DNA from: Pelagibacteraceae bacterium AG-426-G02
Lineage (GTDB): Bacteria > Pseudomonadota > Alphaproteobacteria > Pelagibacterales > Pelagibacteraceae
Assembly: GCA_003213155.1 (NCBI GenBank)
Contig: QCNQ01000010.1
Coordinates: forward strand, 1 to 36,294
DNA length: 36,294 nucleotides
Direction: 5' to 3'
How positions within the stretch are numbered: the stretch's first letter is position 1; each line of letters opens with the position of its first letter. The notes beneath the pieces are model-generated. The model was not told the DNA's origin, made no database searches, and saw nothing but the letters and a program-made list of their open reading frames with translations. A program made the translations under genes and the position numbers. This document shows positions 15,392 through 25,198 of the stretch, piece by piece.

Positions 15392-17613
15392 TAAATTGAC
15401 CTCTCTTTAGATGTAACACTAAAAGCCTCTATTGTATCATTTTTTTTAAAATCCATATAATCTTTGAGAGCAATTCCACATTCTTGACCATTGTTCACTT
15501 GTTTTACTTGATTTTTTTCTCTAAATAGACTTCCAACTTTACCTGTAAAAACAATTGAACCATCTCTAATTACTCTTACATCTGAATTGCTATTAATTTC
15601 TCCCTCAGTTACTTTGGAACCAGCAACTTTACCAGCTCCTGAAACTTTGAAAATTTCTAAAATTTGTGCAGTCCCAATTACTTTTTCTTCTTCATCAGGA
15701 GTTAATAATCCGGACATTCTTTTTTTTACAAAATCTAAAACTTCATAAATTATGTTGTATGATGAAATATCTATTTTTTCATTTTCAGCAAGTTTTTTAG
15801 CCTCCTTACTTGGCTTTACATTAAACGCTATCAAAACTGCATTTGAGGCCTTTGCCAAAGTTACATCTGTCTCGGTTACCATTCCAATATCTGCCAAAAT
15901 TATCTTTGGTTTTACCTCATCATGATTAATTTGACTGATAGCATTTTTTATTGCCTCTGAGGATCCATGAACATCAGACTTAATTATAAGATTTAATTCT
16001 TCAATGGACTTATTAGAAAAAGCAGACTCTTGAGTGGCAAATGTCAGAGGGTTTTTACCATCTTTACTCTCTTGAGCTCTATTTTCGCTTAAAGTTTTAG
16101 CCTCCTTCTCGTTATCTAAAACTATAAAATCATCTCCAGCTTTTGCAGGGCCATTTATTCCAAGTATTTCTACTGGAGAAGATGGCAGAGCTTCATCAAT
16201 ATTTTTTCCCTTATCGTTAACAATTGCTCTGATTTTTCCCCATTTAAGACCACTTACAAAAAAATCTCCTTTTTTTAAAGTTCCAGTAGTCACAATTATA
16301 GTTGCGACTGGACCTCTGCCAATGTCAATTTTTGATTCTAAAACAACTCCTGTGGCTTTTGACTCAAAATCAGTTTTAAGATCAAGAATTTCAGCTTGAA
16401 GAATAATTGCATCAATAAGTTTATCTAGGTTTGATTTAGTTTTTGCTGATATCTCCACCATCAAAGTGTCTCCTGATAAATCTTCAGCTATCAACTCATG
16501 TTCTAGTAATTGATTTTTAATTTTTTGAGGATCAGCCTCAGGTAAATCACATTTATTAATTGCTACAACTATTGGTACATTAGCGGCCTTTGCATGTTTT
16601 ATTGACTCAATAGTTTGAGGTTTAACACCATCATCAGCCGCAACAACTAGAACAACAATATCTGTAAGCTTTGATCCTCTTGCTCTCATTTCAGTAAAAG
16701 CTGCATGGCCTGGCGTATCGATAAATGTTAATTTATTAGACTGATGGTCTATTTGATAAGCGCCAATGTGTTGGGTTATTCCACCAAACTCTCCTGATAC
16801 CACATTTGCACTTCTTAAAACGTCTAGAACTGAAGTTTTACCATGATCCACATGGCCCATAACTGTGATTATTGGTGGTCTATTCTTTAGATTTTCAGTC
16901 CTTGAAGCTTTTATTTTTTGAATTATTTCCTCTGCCTTTTCCTCTCGAATTGGGTTGTGACCAAATTCTTTCACTAAATACTCTGCAGTATCTGCAGCTA
17001 GATTTTGGTTAATTGTTACTGTTACACCCATCCCAAACATATGTTTAATAATATTACTGGACTGTTCTGCCATTCTATTTGCAAGTTCTCTAACAGTAAT
17101 AACTTCCGGGATATTAATATCTCTTTTAATTGGCTTTAAATTTTCTTGAGCTTCTTCTTTGGTTAAATTTCTATTTTCTTTTTGTCTTGCTCTTTTGACA
17201 GAGGCTAAACTTCTTTCTCTAGCTTCAATTTGATCACTCAAAGCTCTAGAAACCGTTAATTTTAATTCTCTTTTTTTTGTGTTAGATTTTAAAGATTTTT
17301 TATTCTTATTTTCATTTTCCTCTTTAAGTCTTTTTGTTGCTCTTTGCTCAGCTAATTTACGTCTTTCAAAATCACTTGTTAAAGGCGGTGATTTAGGAAT
17401 GTAATTCGGTTTGCCAAAAGTTCCTTTGTTGCTTGTAAAATTATTTTTAATCTTTGATGGGTTTGACTTAAATGAAGCGCCTCTGCTATTAAATTTGCCA
17501 GTTTGCTTTTCTATTATAACAGAATTCTTTCCAAGATTTTTTGCTTTATCTATATTTTTTATAGACTTTTTGGCTATGCCACCTGATATCGTCAATTTTG
17601 TTTTTTTTTCCAT
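15391..17613 (-). CDS. infB: translation initiation factor IF-2
   Basis: IF-2 is the GTPase that places initiator tRNA on the 30S subunit and promotes subunit joining. The 740-residue protein has a basic, low-complexity N-terminal region of about 150 residues, the IF2_N segment ([14 protein letters not shown]), then the G domain with GHVDHGKTS (G1, about residue 252), the switch [19 protein letters not shown] (G3), INKCDLPEA (G4) and SAK (G5). Beta-barrel domains and the C-terminal fMet-tRNA-binding domain follow. The gap to nusA is 10 bases; the small ylxR gene often found between nusA and infB is missing. Confidence 0.98.
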   Translation of the reverse strand: MEKKTKLTISGGIAKKSIKNIDKAKNLGKNSVIIEKQTGKFNSRGASFKSNPSKIKNNFTSNKGTFGKPNYIPKSPPLTSDFERRKLAEQRATKRLKEENENKNKKSLKSNTKKRELKLTVSRALSDQIEARERSLASVKRARQKENRNLTKEEAQENLKPIKRDINIPEVITVRELANRMAEQSSNIIKHMFGMGVTVTINQNLAADTAEYLVKEFGHNPIREEKAEEIIQKIKASRTENLKNRPPIITVMGHVDHGKTSVLDVLRSANVVSGEFGGITQHIGAYQIDHQSNKLTFIDTPGHAAFTEMRARGSKLTDIVVLVVAADDGVKPQTIESIKHAKAANVPIVVAINKCDLPEADPQKIKNQLLEHELIAEDLSGDTLMVEISAKTKSNLDKLIDAIILQAEILDLKTDFESKATGVVLESKIDIGRGPVATIIVTTGTLKKGDFFVSGLKWGKIRAIVNDKGKNIDEALPSSPVEILGINGPAKAGDDFIVLDNEKEAKTLSENRAQESKDGKNPLTFATQESAFSNKSIEELNLIIKSDVHGSSEAIKNAISQINHDEVKPKIILADIGMVTETDVTLAKASNAVLIAFNVKPSKEAKKLAENEKIDISSYNIIYEVLDFVKKRMSGLLTPDEEEKVIGTAQILEIFKVSGAGKVAGSKVTEGEINSNSDVRVIRDGSIVFTGKVGSLFREKNQVKQVNNGQECGIALKDYMDFKKNDTIEAFSVTSKERSI

Positions 17614-17623
17614 AGCTCATCTC

Positions 17624-19177
17624 TCAATCTTCATAAACAATTTTTCTTGCAGACATAATAAGTTCATCTGCTTCTTCTTTCGATAAAGCAAAATCTTCTA
17701 AGTAACCTTGGATTTTTATTCTTTCGCCTTTAACTACATCATATCCACCGGTTAGCTCATCTGATGCCAGATCAGCAAAATCTTGAAGTGTAAGAATTTT
17801 TTGATCACCTAAAGTGACCAACATTCCAGGAGTTAACCCCTTTAAATTTATTAGTCCATCATCTAGGCCTAGTTCTTTAATCCTCTGAGAAATATCTTCT
17901 TGATCTTTTTGATGAAACTCTTTTGCTCTCTCTATAAGAGCTTTTGCAGTTTCTTCCTCTATACCTTCAATTTTTAATAAATTTTCTGCTGAACTATCTT
18001 TTATATCATCAATAGTAGAGTAACCCTCAGCCACAAGAAGTTGTCCAAGAGTTTCGTCTAACTCTAAATTCTTAACAAAATTTTCTGTTTTTTCCTTAAA
18101 CTCCAGTTGTCTTCTTTCAGAGTCTTCTGCATCTGTCATAATATTTATTTCAAAATTCAATAGTTTTGTAGCAAGCCGAACATTTTGTCCTCTTCTTCCA
18201 ATAGCTTTACTCAAATTTTCCTCAGTTAGAATGACATCTAACTTTTTTCTCTCTAAGTCTACGTTAACTCTTTGAACTTCAGCTGGAGATAAAGCATTGG
18301 ATACTAGAATTGCAGGATCCTCAGACCAATTTACTATATCAATTTTTTCACCTTGTAGTTCATTTACTACTGCTTGAACCCTTGATCCTCGCATACCTAC
18401 ACATGCTCCAACTGGATCTAGTGATGTGTCAACTGCTTTAACACAAATTTTAGCTCTACTTCCTGGATCTCTAGAAGAAGATTTAATTTCAATCAAACCA
18501 TCATAAATTTCAGGAACTTCTTGAACGAAAAGTTTTTCCATAAACTTTGGATGAGCTCTTGATAGAAATATCTGTTGACCACGAGGTTCTCTTCTTACAT
18601 CAAAACAATATGCTTTAATTCTATCTCCAGCTTTTATATTCTCTCTTGGTATAATTTCGTTTTTTTGTATTATTGCTTCTGTTCTTCCAAGGTCTACGAT
18701 TACATTACCAAACTCTAATCTTTTCACTATTCCACTTAATATCGAGTCTTTTTTATCGATAAAATCATTAAATTGTCTTTCTCGCTCTGCCTCTCTAACA
18801 TTAAAATTAATTACTTGTTTTGCTGTTTGAGCCGCTATTCTTCCAAAATCAAATGAAGGTAGTGGTTGCAAAACCTCATCACCGATTACTTTATCTTTAT
18901 TAATCTCATTCAATATAATTGCATCCTCTAATTTGATCTCAGTGTTTGTATTTTCTGGATTTTCTGAAACAATCAATTTTCTAAAAATTTCAATATCGCC
19001 GTTATCTCTATTAATTATTACCTTAATCTCATTATCCTGACCAAATTTAGATTTTGCTGCTTTAGCAATCCCGGTTTCCATTGAACTAATAATTAGTTCT
19101 TTATCAATTGATTTTTCTAACGCTACTGCCTCTGCGATTCTTAGTAGTTCAAGTTTATCTGCTCTTTTATTTAACAT
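17624..19177 (-). CDS. nusA: transcription termination/antitermination factor NusA
   Basis: NusA binds RNA polymerase and modulates pausing, intrinsic termination and antitermination. I place the start at the ATG at 19177 (517 residues, MLNKRADKLELLRIAEAVALEK), the usual family opening. An in-frame ATG at 19216 would put coding sequence into the terminator hairpin. Domains: N-terminal RNAP-binding (1-125), S1 (DSILSGIVKRLEFGNVIVDLG), two KH domains (GACVGMRGSRVQAVVNEL; SKAIGRRGQNVRLATKLL) and C-terminal helix-hairpin-helix/acidic repeats. rimP, usually just upstream, is absent. A strong hairpin with a T-tract lies 15 bases before the start and may give NusA feedback control. Confidence 0.97.
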   Translation of the reverse strand: MLNKRADKLELLRIAEAVALEKSIDKELIISSMETGIAKAAKSKFGQDNEIKVIINRDNGDIEIFRKLIVSENPENTNTEIKLEDAIILNEINKDKVIGDEVLQPLPSFDFGRIAAQTAKQVINFNVREAERERQFNDFIDKKDSILSGIVKRLEFGNVIVDLGRTEAIIQKNEIIPRENIKAGDRIKAYCFDVRREPRGQQIFLSRAHPKFMEKLFVQEVPEIYDGLIEIKSSSRDPGSRAKICVKAVDTSLDPVGACVGMRGSRVQAVVNELQGEKIDIVNWSEDPAILVSNALSPAEVQRVNVDLERKKLDVILTEENLSKAIGRRGQNVRLATKLLNFEINIMTDAEDSERRQLEFKEKTENFVKNLELDETLGQLLVAEGYSTIDDIKDSSAENLLKIEGIEEETAKALIERAKEFHQKDQEDISQRIKELGLDDGLINLKGLTPGMLVTLGDQKILTLQDFADLASDELTGGYDVVKGERIKIQGYLEDFALSKEEADELIMSARKIVYED

Positions 19178-19192
19178 AGTTTTGTTTAATCC

Positions 19193-19219
19193 AAAAAAAA
19201 ATGGGCCAAAGCCCATTTT
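19193..19219 (-). terminator. intrinsic terminator/attenuator between metK and nusA
   Basis: On the minus strand AAAATGGGC (19211-19219) pairs perfectly with GCCCATTTT (19198-19206) across a four-base TTTG loop, and the T-run continues to 19193, giving nine consecutive T (19193-19201). This is a textbook Rho-independent terminator for leftward transcription. It ends metK messages, and because it sits only 15 bases before the nusA ATG it would also lie in the leader of any nusA transcript starting upstream of it. Confidence 0.85.
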
Positions 19220-19242
19220 GATAATTCAACAATGTAAGTGCA

Positions 19243-19270
19243 TATATAAAAGTTTTTTTTTATTTTTCAA
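19243..19270 (-). promoter_or_regulatory. candidate promoter for the nusA operon
   Basis: On the minus strand TTGAAA (19265-19270) is followed after 16 bases by TATATA (19243-19248), between the metK stop and the hairpin. A transcript from here would have a leader of about 55-60 bases containing the hairpin. The region is AT-rich, so chance matches are common. Confidence 0.4.
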
Positions 19271-19276
19271 TAAAAA

Positions 19277-20446
19277 CTATTTTAAAAAAATGTCAGATTT
19301 GTTGGTATTTTCCCAGGAAAAAGCACCTTCTTTATCTGGCTCCCTTCCAAAATGCCCGTATGCAGATGTTTTTTCATATATAGGCTTATTGAGCCCCAAC
19401 ATCTCTCTTATTCCTCTTGGGCTAAGATCAAAACTTTGTTTAATCTTTTCTTCAACAAATTTATTTTTGTCTAAATCATTATCAAAAAGATTTACATAAA
19501 TAGATAATGGTTTTGAAACACCAATCGCATAAGCTAACTGAATTAAACATTTATCTGCAATCTTTGAGGCAACAACATTTTTAGCAATATACCTTGCTGC
19601 ATAAGCTGCAGACCTATCGACTTTAGTTGGATCTTTTCCAGAAAAAGCTCCTCCACCATGTGGAGCAGCACCACCATAAGTATCTACAATAATTTTTCTA
19701 CCTGTTAAGCCACAATCTCCATCTGGACCACCTATTACAAAATTTCCAGTTGGATTTACATAAAATTCATCTTCATTAAAATCCTCCAAAAAATTTTTTG
19801 GTATAGAGTTTATTAAATATGGTCTTAATAATTCTTTAACCTGTTCTTGGTTCACATTTGGAGTATGCTGAGAAGATATTACTACTGATTTAACTTTTGA
19901 CGGTTTACCATTTTCGTATTCAAATGTTACCTGACTTTTAGAATCTGGCTCAATATTTTTTAATCTGCCTGATTTCCTATCTTCAGCCATTAACCTTAAA
20001 ATTTTATGTGAAAAATGAATTGGTGCTGGCATTAAAACATCAGTTTCATTACAGGCATAACCAAACATAATACCTTGATCTCCTGCACCCTCATCTTTAT
20101 TACCTGAAGAGTCTACACCCATAGCAATGTCACTTGACTGTGAATGAAGATGACTTTCTATTTTTGTAGCCTCTTTCCAGGTAAAACCATCTTGATCATA
20201 TCCAATATCTTTAATGCATTCTCTTACCTTATTGATTAAATCATCTTTTTTAATTTCTGGTCCTCTGACCTCACCGGCTAATACAACTTTATTTGTAGTT
20301 GTGAGAGTTTCACATGCAACTCTCGAATATGGATCGTTAGATAAATAAGTGTCTACCACCATGTCAGATATCCTATCAGATACTTTATCTGGGTGTCCCT
20401 CTGAAACAGACTCACTTGTAAAAAGAAAATTTTTTAAATTACTCAT
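19277..20446 (-). CDS. metK: S-adenosylmethionine synthetase
   Basis: MetK makes S-adenosylmethionine from methionine and ATP. The 389-residue protein shows [19 protein letters not shown] (N-terminal ATP and metal site), [34 protein letters not shown], and the [19 protein letters not shown] loop that binds phosphate. The length is standard. The start overlaps the lnt stop by 8 bases, so there is no room for a SAM riboswitch directly upstream of metK. Transcription probably ends at the strong hairpin downstream. The lnt-metK adjacency is common in Alphaproteobacteria, where trmB often follows; trmB is absent here. Confidence 0.98.
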   Translation of the reverse strand: MSNLKNFLFTSESVSEGHPDKVSDRISDMVVDTYLSNDPYSRVACETLTTTNKVVLAGEVRGPEIKKDDLINKVRECIKDIGYDQDGFTWKEATKIESHLHSQSSDIAMGVDSSGNKDEGAGDQGIMFGYACNETDVLMPAPIHFSHKILRLMAEDRKSGRLKNIEPDSKSQVTFEYENGKPSKVKSVVISSQHTPNVNQEQVKELLRPYLINSIPKNFLEDFNEDEFYVNPTGNFVIGGPDGDCGLTGRKIIVDTYGGAAPHGGGAFSGKDPTKVDRSAAYAARYIAKNVVASKIADKCLIQLAYAIGVSKPLSIYVNLFDNDLDKNKFVEEKIKQSFDLSPRGIREMLGLNKPIYEKTSAYGHFGREPDKEGAFSWENTNKSDIFLK

Positions 20447-21977
20447 TTTTAGTCCTATTAAATGAAAAAGTTAAAACAATATACAACAAAATTAATATGA
20501 AAAATATGCTATTTCCATATTTAGAAAACAATGTTGGTTTTAAATCTCTTATGCCTTCTAAATCAATGTAACCTGAAATTCCATAATCTACTTTATTCTC
20601 AATATAACCTAATGGATTTATAATTGCTGCCATCCCGTTATTAGATGATCTAATTATATACTTTCCATTTTCGACTGCTCTAAATTTACTATGGATAAAA
20701 TGTTGTTTGGGTCCAATGGATTTACCAAACCATCCATCTTCTGAAATATTTAATATAAAATCGAAATCAAAATTTTTAGTCAAATTTCCACTATATATAA
20801 TTTCATAACAAATTAATGGCAAAAAATTTATTTGTTTAAGATCATCTTGGATTTTAATAATTTTTCTGTTTACACCTTTATCAAATGATCCAATATTATT
20901 TGTGATTGTTTTTAAACCGAATTTGTTAAGAATATTTTCAAGAGGAACAAATTCACCGAAAGGTACAAGTTTAATTTTGTTATAATTGTCAATTAAATTT
21001 ACTTTACTATCAAATATTGAAAATGAATTATAATAATTATAATCATTGTTCATAGTCTTTCTGCTTGTTATTCCTAGACCGATTAAGTGATTTTCACTAA
21101 AATATTTTTCAAATATGTCATTGTATAAATCTAATTGATCTTCATAAGTGTTAGGTATTATTCCCTCTGGCCATACAAAAAATGTCTTTTTTTCCTCAAT
21201 GGGTGAACTAATCGAAATTAGCTCATTAATCACACTCTCAGCATTAACGTTTTTATAGTACCTATCTAAACTTATATTTGCTCCAATTACCCTAACCACA
21301 AAAGGAAGTTCTTTCTCTTTACTGTTATAAAAATTTTTTTTTAAAAATTCTCCGTATGTATAAAAAGAGAAAGGTAATAGCAGTAAAAAGATACACACAA
21401 CCACTTCTTTTTTAGATTTTCTAAATATGAAGAGGGCGGGAGCTGTAAAAAAACTTACCACTATAAGATTTAATGAATAAGTTCCTATTACAGACAAAAT
21501 GCTTAGGAAACTATTAATTTCAGAAAAACTATAAATTACTAAGTTCCAAGGAAACCCAGTTAAAACTGTTCCTCTAATAAACTCTATTAAACCAAACAAA
21601 AAAGAAAATAGGAAAAAAGCACTTAATATATTTTTCGGTTTGTATAGATAAAAAATAGCAATACATAATGCATAAAATAAACCTAAAAATGCTGGGATAA
21701 CAATTAAAGTTATAGGAATTAAAAAATTGAAACTTTGATCAAAACTTAAAGATATAGTTAACCAATACAAACTGGATAAAAAATAACTAAAACCAAACAA
21801 CCATCCATAATAAAAGGATTTTTTTACTCCTTGTTTTAGTCTCTGAAATAAAAAAATAAAGAAAACACTAAATGTAAAAAAATTTAAAAAAAAAAAATTA
21901 TAAGGAGGTAAACTTAAGGAAGTTAAGCTTCCTAAAAAAATAATCAATAAAGTCTCAAATATAAAATTTTTTTTCAA
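20439..21977 (-). CDS. lnt: apolipoprotein N-acyltransferase
   Basis: Lnt adds the third acyl chain to the N-terminal Cys of lipoproteins at the inner membrane. The 512-residue protein has about seven hydrophobic segments before residue 220, then a nitrilase-like periplasmic domain, and one C-terminal membrane segment. The catalytic triad is visible: Glu in [11 protein letters not shown], Lys in [14 protein letters not shown], and Cys in [11 protein letters not shown]. The ATG overlaps the ybeY stop (4 bases). The corC/tlyC gene usually found between ybeY and lnt is missing. The BON lipoprotein near 33.2-33.8 kb would be one substrate. Confidence 0.95.
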   Translation of the reverse strand: MKKNFIFETLLIIFLGSLTSLSLPPYNFFFLNFFTFSVFFIFLFQRLKQGVKKSFYYGWLFGFSYFLSSLYWLTISLSFDQSFNFLIPITLIVIPAFLGLFYALCIAIFYLYKPKNILSAFFLFSFLFGLIEFIRGTVLTGFPWNLVIYSFSEINSFLSILSVIGTYSLNLIVVSFFTAPALFIFRKSKKEVVVCIFLLLLPFSFYTYGEFLKKNFYNSKEKELPFVVRVIGANISLDRYYKNVNAESVINELISISSPIEEKKTFFVWPEGIIPNTYEDQLDLYNDIFEKYFSENHLIGLGITSRKTMNNDYNYYNSFSIFDSKVNLIDNYNKIKLVPFGEFVPLENILNKFGLKTITNNIGSFDKGVNRKIIKIQDDLKQINFLPLICYEIIYSGNLTKNFDFDFILNISEDGWFGKSIGPKQHFIHSKFRAVENGKYIIRSSNNGMAAIINPLGYIENKVDYGISGYIDLEGIRDLKPTLFSKYGNSIFFILILLYIVLTFSFNRTKNE

Positions 21978-22441
21978 TTTAAAATAGAAGTTTTTTCTAT
22001 AGATCTAAAAATTTTTTTTTCTTCATTTAACATCTGTTTATACTCTTTACTTTTTTGATGATCGTGACCCAATAAATGTAGAAAACCATGTATAAAAATT
22101 TTTATTGTTTTTATTTTAAATTCATAATTATCTAAATTTTTCGGCTTATTCATATAATTGAAACTTATAATTATATCACCAAGATAATTTTCTTTTAATT
22201 TTTTTTGTTTTTTATTAAATGGAAAAGAAAGTACATCGGTATGTTTATCCTTATTTCTAAATTTTTTGTTTAAAGTTTTAATTGTTTTATTATTTGATAG
22301 TAGTAGCGTTAAATAGATTTTTTTGTTGATAAATCTATATTTTTTTGGGAACTTGTTACATATTTTATTAAAAAATAATTCTTTTTTTTTTATCTTTTTT
22401 GACCAAGAATTTTCTTCTGAGAGCACATTAACTTTGATCAT
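21974..22441 (-). CDS. ybeY: endoribonuclease YbeY (rRNA maturation)
   Basis: YbeY is a zinc-dependent endoribonuclease involved in 16S rRNA 3'-end maturation and ribosome quality control. The 155-residue product has the defining H-x3-H-x5-H motif in HGFLHLLGHDH (about residues 117-127), preceded by DVLSFPFN and LGDIIIS, both family signatures. The N-terminal part is unusually Lys-rich. It overlaps phoH-like by 14 bases and lnt by 4 bases, within the conserved miaB-ybeZ-ybeY-lnt order. Confidence 0.95.
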   Translation of the reverse strand: MIKVNVLSEENSWSKKIKKKELFFNKICNKFPKKYRFINKKIYLTLLLSNNKTIKTLNKKFRNKDKHTDVLSFPFNKKQKKLKENYLGDIIISFNYMNKPKNLDNYEFKIKTIKIFIHGFLHLLGHDHQKSKEYKQMLNEEKKIFRSIEKTSILN

Positions 22442-23429
22442 TATTGTTGTACGCTTTCACAATTTTTGAAACTAAAGGATGCCTCACAACATCTGAATGA
22501 TCAAAGTCTATAACTGCAATCTCATTCAAATGTGATAATATCTTTTTTGATCTTTCTAAACCTGACAATTTTTTGTTAGGTAAATCTATTTGGGTAGGAT
22601 CACCATTTACAACTATTTTTGAATTTTCACCTATCCTAGTAAGAAACATTTTTATTTGTGTATCAGTGGCGTTTTGAGCTTCATCTAAAATTGCAAAAGA
22701 ATTTTTTAAAGTTCTCCCTCTCATAAAAGCTAAAGGAGCAATTTCAATGTCGCCAATTTCTATCATTCTCTGAATTTTTTCAAAATGAAACAGGTCATAC
22801 AAAGAGTCATACAAAGGACGTAGATATGGATCAACTTTCTCTTTCATATCCCCTGGTAGGAATCCTAATCTCTCACCTGCCTCAACCGCAGGTCTAGAAA
22901 GTATAATCCTCTCTATTTTTTTTTCTAACAACATTGTTAAACCTACAGCAACAGCAAGAAAGGTTTTTCCTGTACCAGCAGGTCCAGCAGATATTATTAT
23001 TTCATTTTGTCTCAACGCTCTAACATACTCTTTTTGTTTTTCTGATCTTGGAATTATAGATTTTTTCGGAGTTTTGATTATATCAGTAACGTTGGTATTT
23101 TTTACCTTTTCATTTATCATAAATTGATCAACAGAGGATAAAATATCTTTTTGTTCTATACTACCATTATTTTGAAATTGATTTGCAAGAAATTGAATTG
23201 CATTCTTCAAAATTTCATTTTTTTCTGAAGTTGATTTGATTAAGATTGAATTTCCCCTAGAATAAATACTTGAATTAGTTATTTTTTCTAACTCTTTCAA
23301 GTTATGGTTAAATTCACCAACTACTCCCATCAGGAGGTCATTTTCATGAAAAATTACACTAATTGAATTATTTTCTGAATAAACAAATTTTAGAGATGAA
23401 TTAATATCTTTTTTAATAGTATTACTCAA
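22428..23429 (-). CDS. ybeZ: PhoH-like ATPase YbeZ
   Basis: A PhoH-family ATPase that works with YbeY in RNA or ribosome metabolism. The 333-residue protein has a small N-terminal KH-like part (1-100), then Walker A GPAGTGKTFLAVAVG (about residue 152), VEAGERLGFLPGDMKEKVDPY and Walker B FAILDEAQNATD, followed by NGDPTQIDLP, the family signature. It begins 2 bases after the miaB stop and its end overlaps ybeY by 14 bases, a standard conserved pair. PhoH itself is the alternative name used in many alphaproteobacterial genomes. Confidence 0.95.
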   Translation of the reverse strand: MSNTIKKDINSSLKFVYSENNSISVIFHENDLLMGVVGEFNHNLKELEKITNSSIYSRGNSILIKSTSEKNEILKNAIQFLANQFQNNGSIEQKDILSSVDQFMINEKVKNTNVTDIIKTPKKSIIPRSEKQKEYVRALRQNEIIISAGPAGTGKTFLAVAVGLTMLLEKKIERIILSRPAVEAGERLGFLPGDMKEKVDPYLRPLYDSLYDLFHFEKIQRMIEIGDIEIAPLAFMRGRTLKNSFAILDEAQNATDTQIKMFLTRIGENSKIVVNGDPTQIDLPNKKLSGLERSKKILSHLNEIAVIDFDHSDVVRHPLVSKIVKAYNNNDQS

Positions 23430-23431
23430 AT

Positions 23432-24760
23432 TTAAGCCACTCTTTGTTCTGAATTTTCTAAACTTTTACCAAACAATGTATTTTGATTACTGCTATTTAT
23501 TTTTACTTTTATAACATTTCCCATATCTAGATCATTACCATCAAAAATAACTGAAGTCATATATTCTGATCGACCAAAAAACTTTGTGCCACCATCTATT
23601 TTATTTTCAACTAAAACATCAATTTCTTTACCTTCAAGCGATTTATTCATATTAATTTGATTGGTAAATAATTGTTTTTGAACTTTTTCTAATCTTGTAA
23701 GTGAAATTTTTTTATCAATTAGCTCATAATTTGCTGCAGTTGTTCCTGGTCTTGGACTAAATATGAAAGAAAAAGAATTTATAAATTCAATTTTTTTAAT
23801 CAAATCAAATGTTTCATTAAAGTCCTTCTCGTCCTCACCCGGATAGGCAATTATAAAATCACTCGAAAACTTTATTTTTGGGTTAATTTTTTGAAATTTT
23901 TCGTAAGTATTAACATAATCACTTATTTGATGTTTTCTATTCATAGAATTTAGGATCTTATCAGATCCACTTTGAACGGGCAGGTGAACTAAAGGCATTA
24001 ACTTCTTTGAAACACCATATACATTGATAAGATCTTCTGTCATATCCCTTGGATGAGAAGTCGTATATCTAATTCTTTTAATTCCATCCAACTTTTCTAT
24101 TTCTAAAATCAAATCTGACAATCTGTAATTTTCGTAATTATAAGCATTAACATTTTGACCTAGTAGTGTTATTTCACGAACTCCATTTTCTGACAAATTC
24201 TCTGCTTCTTCTAATATTTTTTTGAATGGTCTTGAATATTCTGGACCTCTTGTAAATGGCACTACACAGAAATGGCAAAATTTATCACAGCCCTCTTGAA
24301 TAGTTAAAAATGATGAAATTTTTTTTGATGAGTTCTTAATATTATCTAAATAATCAAATTTTGTAATAGCATCAAATTCGGTTTCATCTATTTTTTTTTG
24401 TTTAGATAAAAATTCCTCAATTTTGTCATTTATTTTATGATAAGCTTGCGGTCCAATCACGATATCAATATATGGTTCTCTTTTGATCATTTCCTCATTT
24501 TCAGCCTGAGCAACACATCCAGCAACTATAACGATTGGTTTTTTTCGTGATCTGAAATTTTTTTTAACCCGTCCAATCTCATGATAAACTTTTTCTTTAG
24601 CTTTATCCCGAATATGGCACGTGTTGAGTAGATAACAATTAGACTCATTTAAATTTTCGGTTTTTACAAAACCTATTTCTCTCACAGTATCAAATATCCT
24701 GTTAGTGTCATATTCGTTCATTTGACAACCGAAAGTTTTGATAAATATTTTTTTATTCAT
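23432..24760 (-). CDS. miaB: tRNA-2-methylthio-N6-dimethylallyladenosine synthase MiaB
   Basis: MiaB is a radical-SAM methylthiotransferase that modifies A37 of tRNAs reading UNN codons. The 442-residue protein has the three N-terminal cluster cysteines (GCQMNEYD, NTCHIRDKA, AGCVAQAE), the radical-SAM triad in GCDKFCHFCVVPFTRG (about residue 160), LLGQNVNAY, and a C-terminal TRAM domain (KEIDVLVENK...GRSEYMTSV). Length and motifs are canonical for MiaB rather than RimO. It overlaps the fur stop by 8 bases. Confidence 0.97.
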   Translation of the reverse strand: MNKKIFIKTFGCQMNEYDTNRIFDTVREIGFVKTENLNESNCYLLNTCHIRDKAKEKVYHEIGRVKKNFRSRKKPIVIVAGCVAQAENEEMIKREPYIDIVIGPQAYHKINDKIEEFLSKQKKIDETEFDAITKFDYLDNIKNSSKKISSFLTIQEGCDKFCHFCVVPFTRGPEYSRPFKKILEEAENLSENGVREITLLGQNVNAYNYENYRLSDLILEIEKLDGIKRIRYTTSHPRDMTEDLINVYGVSKKLMPLVHLPVQSGSDKILNSMNRKHQISDYVNTYEKFQKINPKIKFSSDFIIAYPGEDEKDFNETFDLIKKIEFINSFSFIFSPRPGTTAANYELIDKKISLTRLEKVQKQLFTNQINMNKSLEGKEIDVLVENKIDGGTKFFGRSEYMTSVIFDGNDLDMGNVIKVKINSSNQNTLFGKSLENSEQRVA

Positions 24761-25190
24761 CTTTTGAGTTTACTTTGACACCATATAACTCAAGTTTATG
24801 GTCTACTAACTTATAACCATATTTTTTTGCAACTTTTTTTTGCAACTCTTCAATTTCTTCATCCACAAATTCAATTATTTCACCAGATTTTATATCAATC
24901 AAATGATCATGATGACTCTCTATCATTGCTTCATATCTAGCCTTACCACCTTTAAAATCATGTTTAGTTAAAATTCCTGCCTCTTCGAAAAGCTTAACGG
25001 TCCTATAAACTGTGGCTATGCTTATTTTTGGATCAACTTTTGATACACGACTATATAACTCATCAACATCTGGATGATCAGACTCACCATAAGCGGCTTT
25101 TGACTCTGAAATAACCTTTGCAATAATTCGCCTCTGTTCAGTTAATTTTACCCCTTTGGATAAACATTGTTGTTCAATTGTATCTGACAT
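24753..25190 (-). CDS. fur: Fur/Mur-family metal-responsive regulator
   Basis: This 145-residue regulator is the classical alphaproteobacterial Fur/Mur, a metal-dependent repressor (iron or manganese). It has the winged helix with GVKLTEQRRIIAKVI and recognition helix ISIATVYRTVKLFEEAG, the metal-site motifs HPDVDELY, ARYEAMIESHHDHLI and EFVDEEIEELQ, and no C-terminal CxxC zinc site. It is distinct from the Irr-like protein near 9.6-10.0 kb, so the window holds two Fur-family regulators. The order tsaB-fur-miaB is conserved, though rimI is normally between tsaB and fur. Whether it senses Fe or Mn cannot be decided from sequence. Confidence 0.93.
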   Translation of the reverse strand: MSDTIEQQCLSKGVKLTEQRRIIAKVISESKAAYGESDHPDVDELYSRVSKVDPKISIATVYRTVKLFEEAGILTKHDFKGGKARYEAMIESHHDHLIDIKSGEIIEFVDEEIEELQKKVAKKYGYKLVDHKLELYGVKVNSKDE

Positions 25191-25198
25191 AATTGATT

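Noticed and set aside
19178..19216. Longer N-terminus for NusA
   Set aside because: The extra codons coincide with the terminator hairpin and give GFGPFFFGLN, unlike any NusA start.
20439..20460. SAM riboswitch upstream of metK
   Set aside because: metK overlaps the lnt stop, leaving no untranslated leader for an aptamer.
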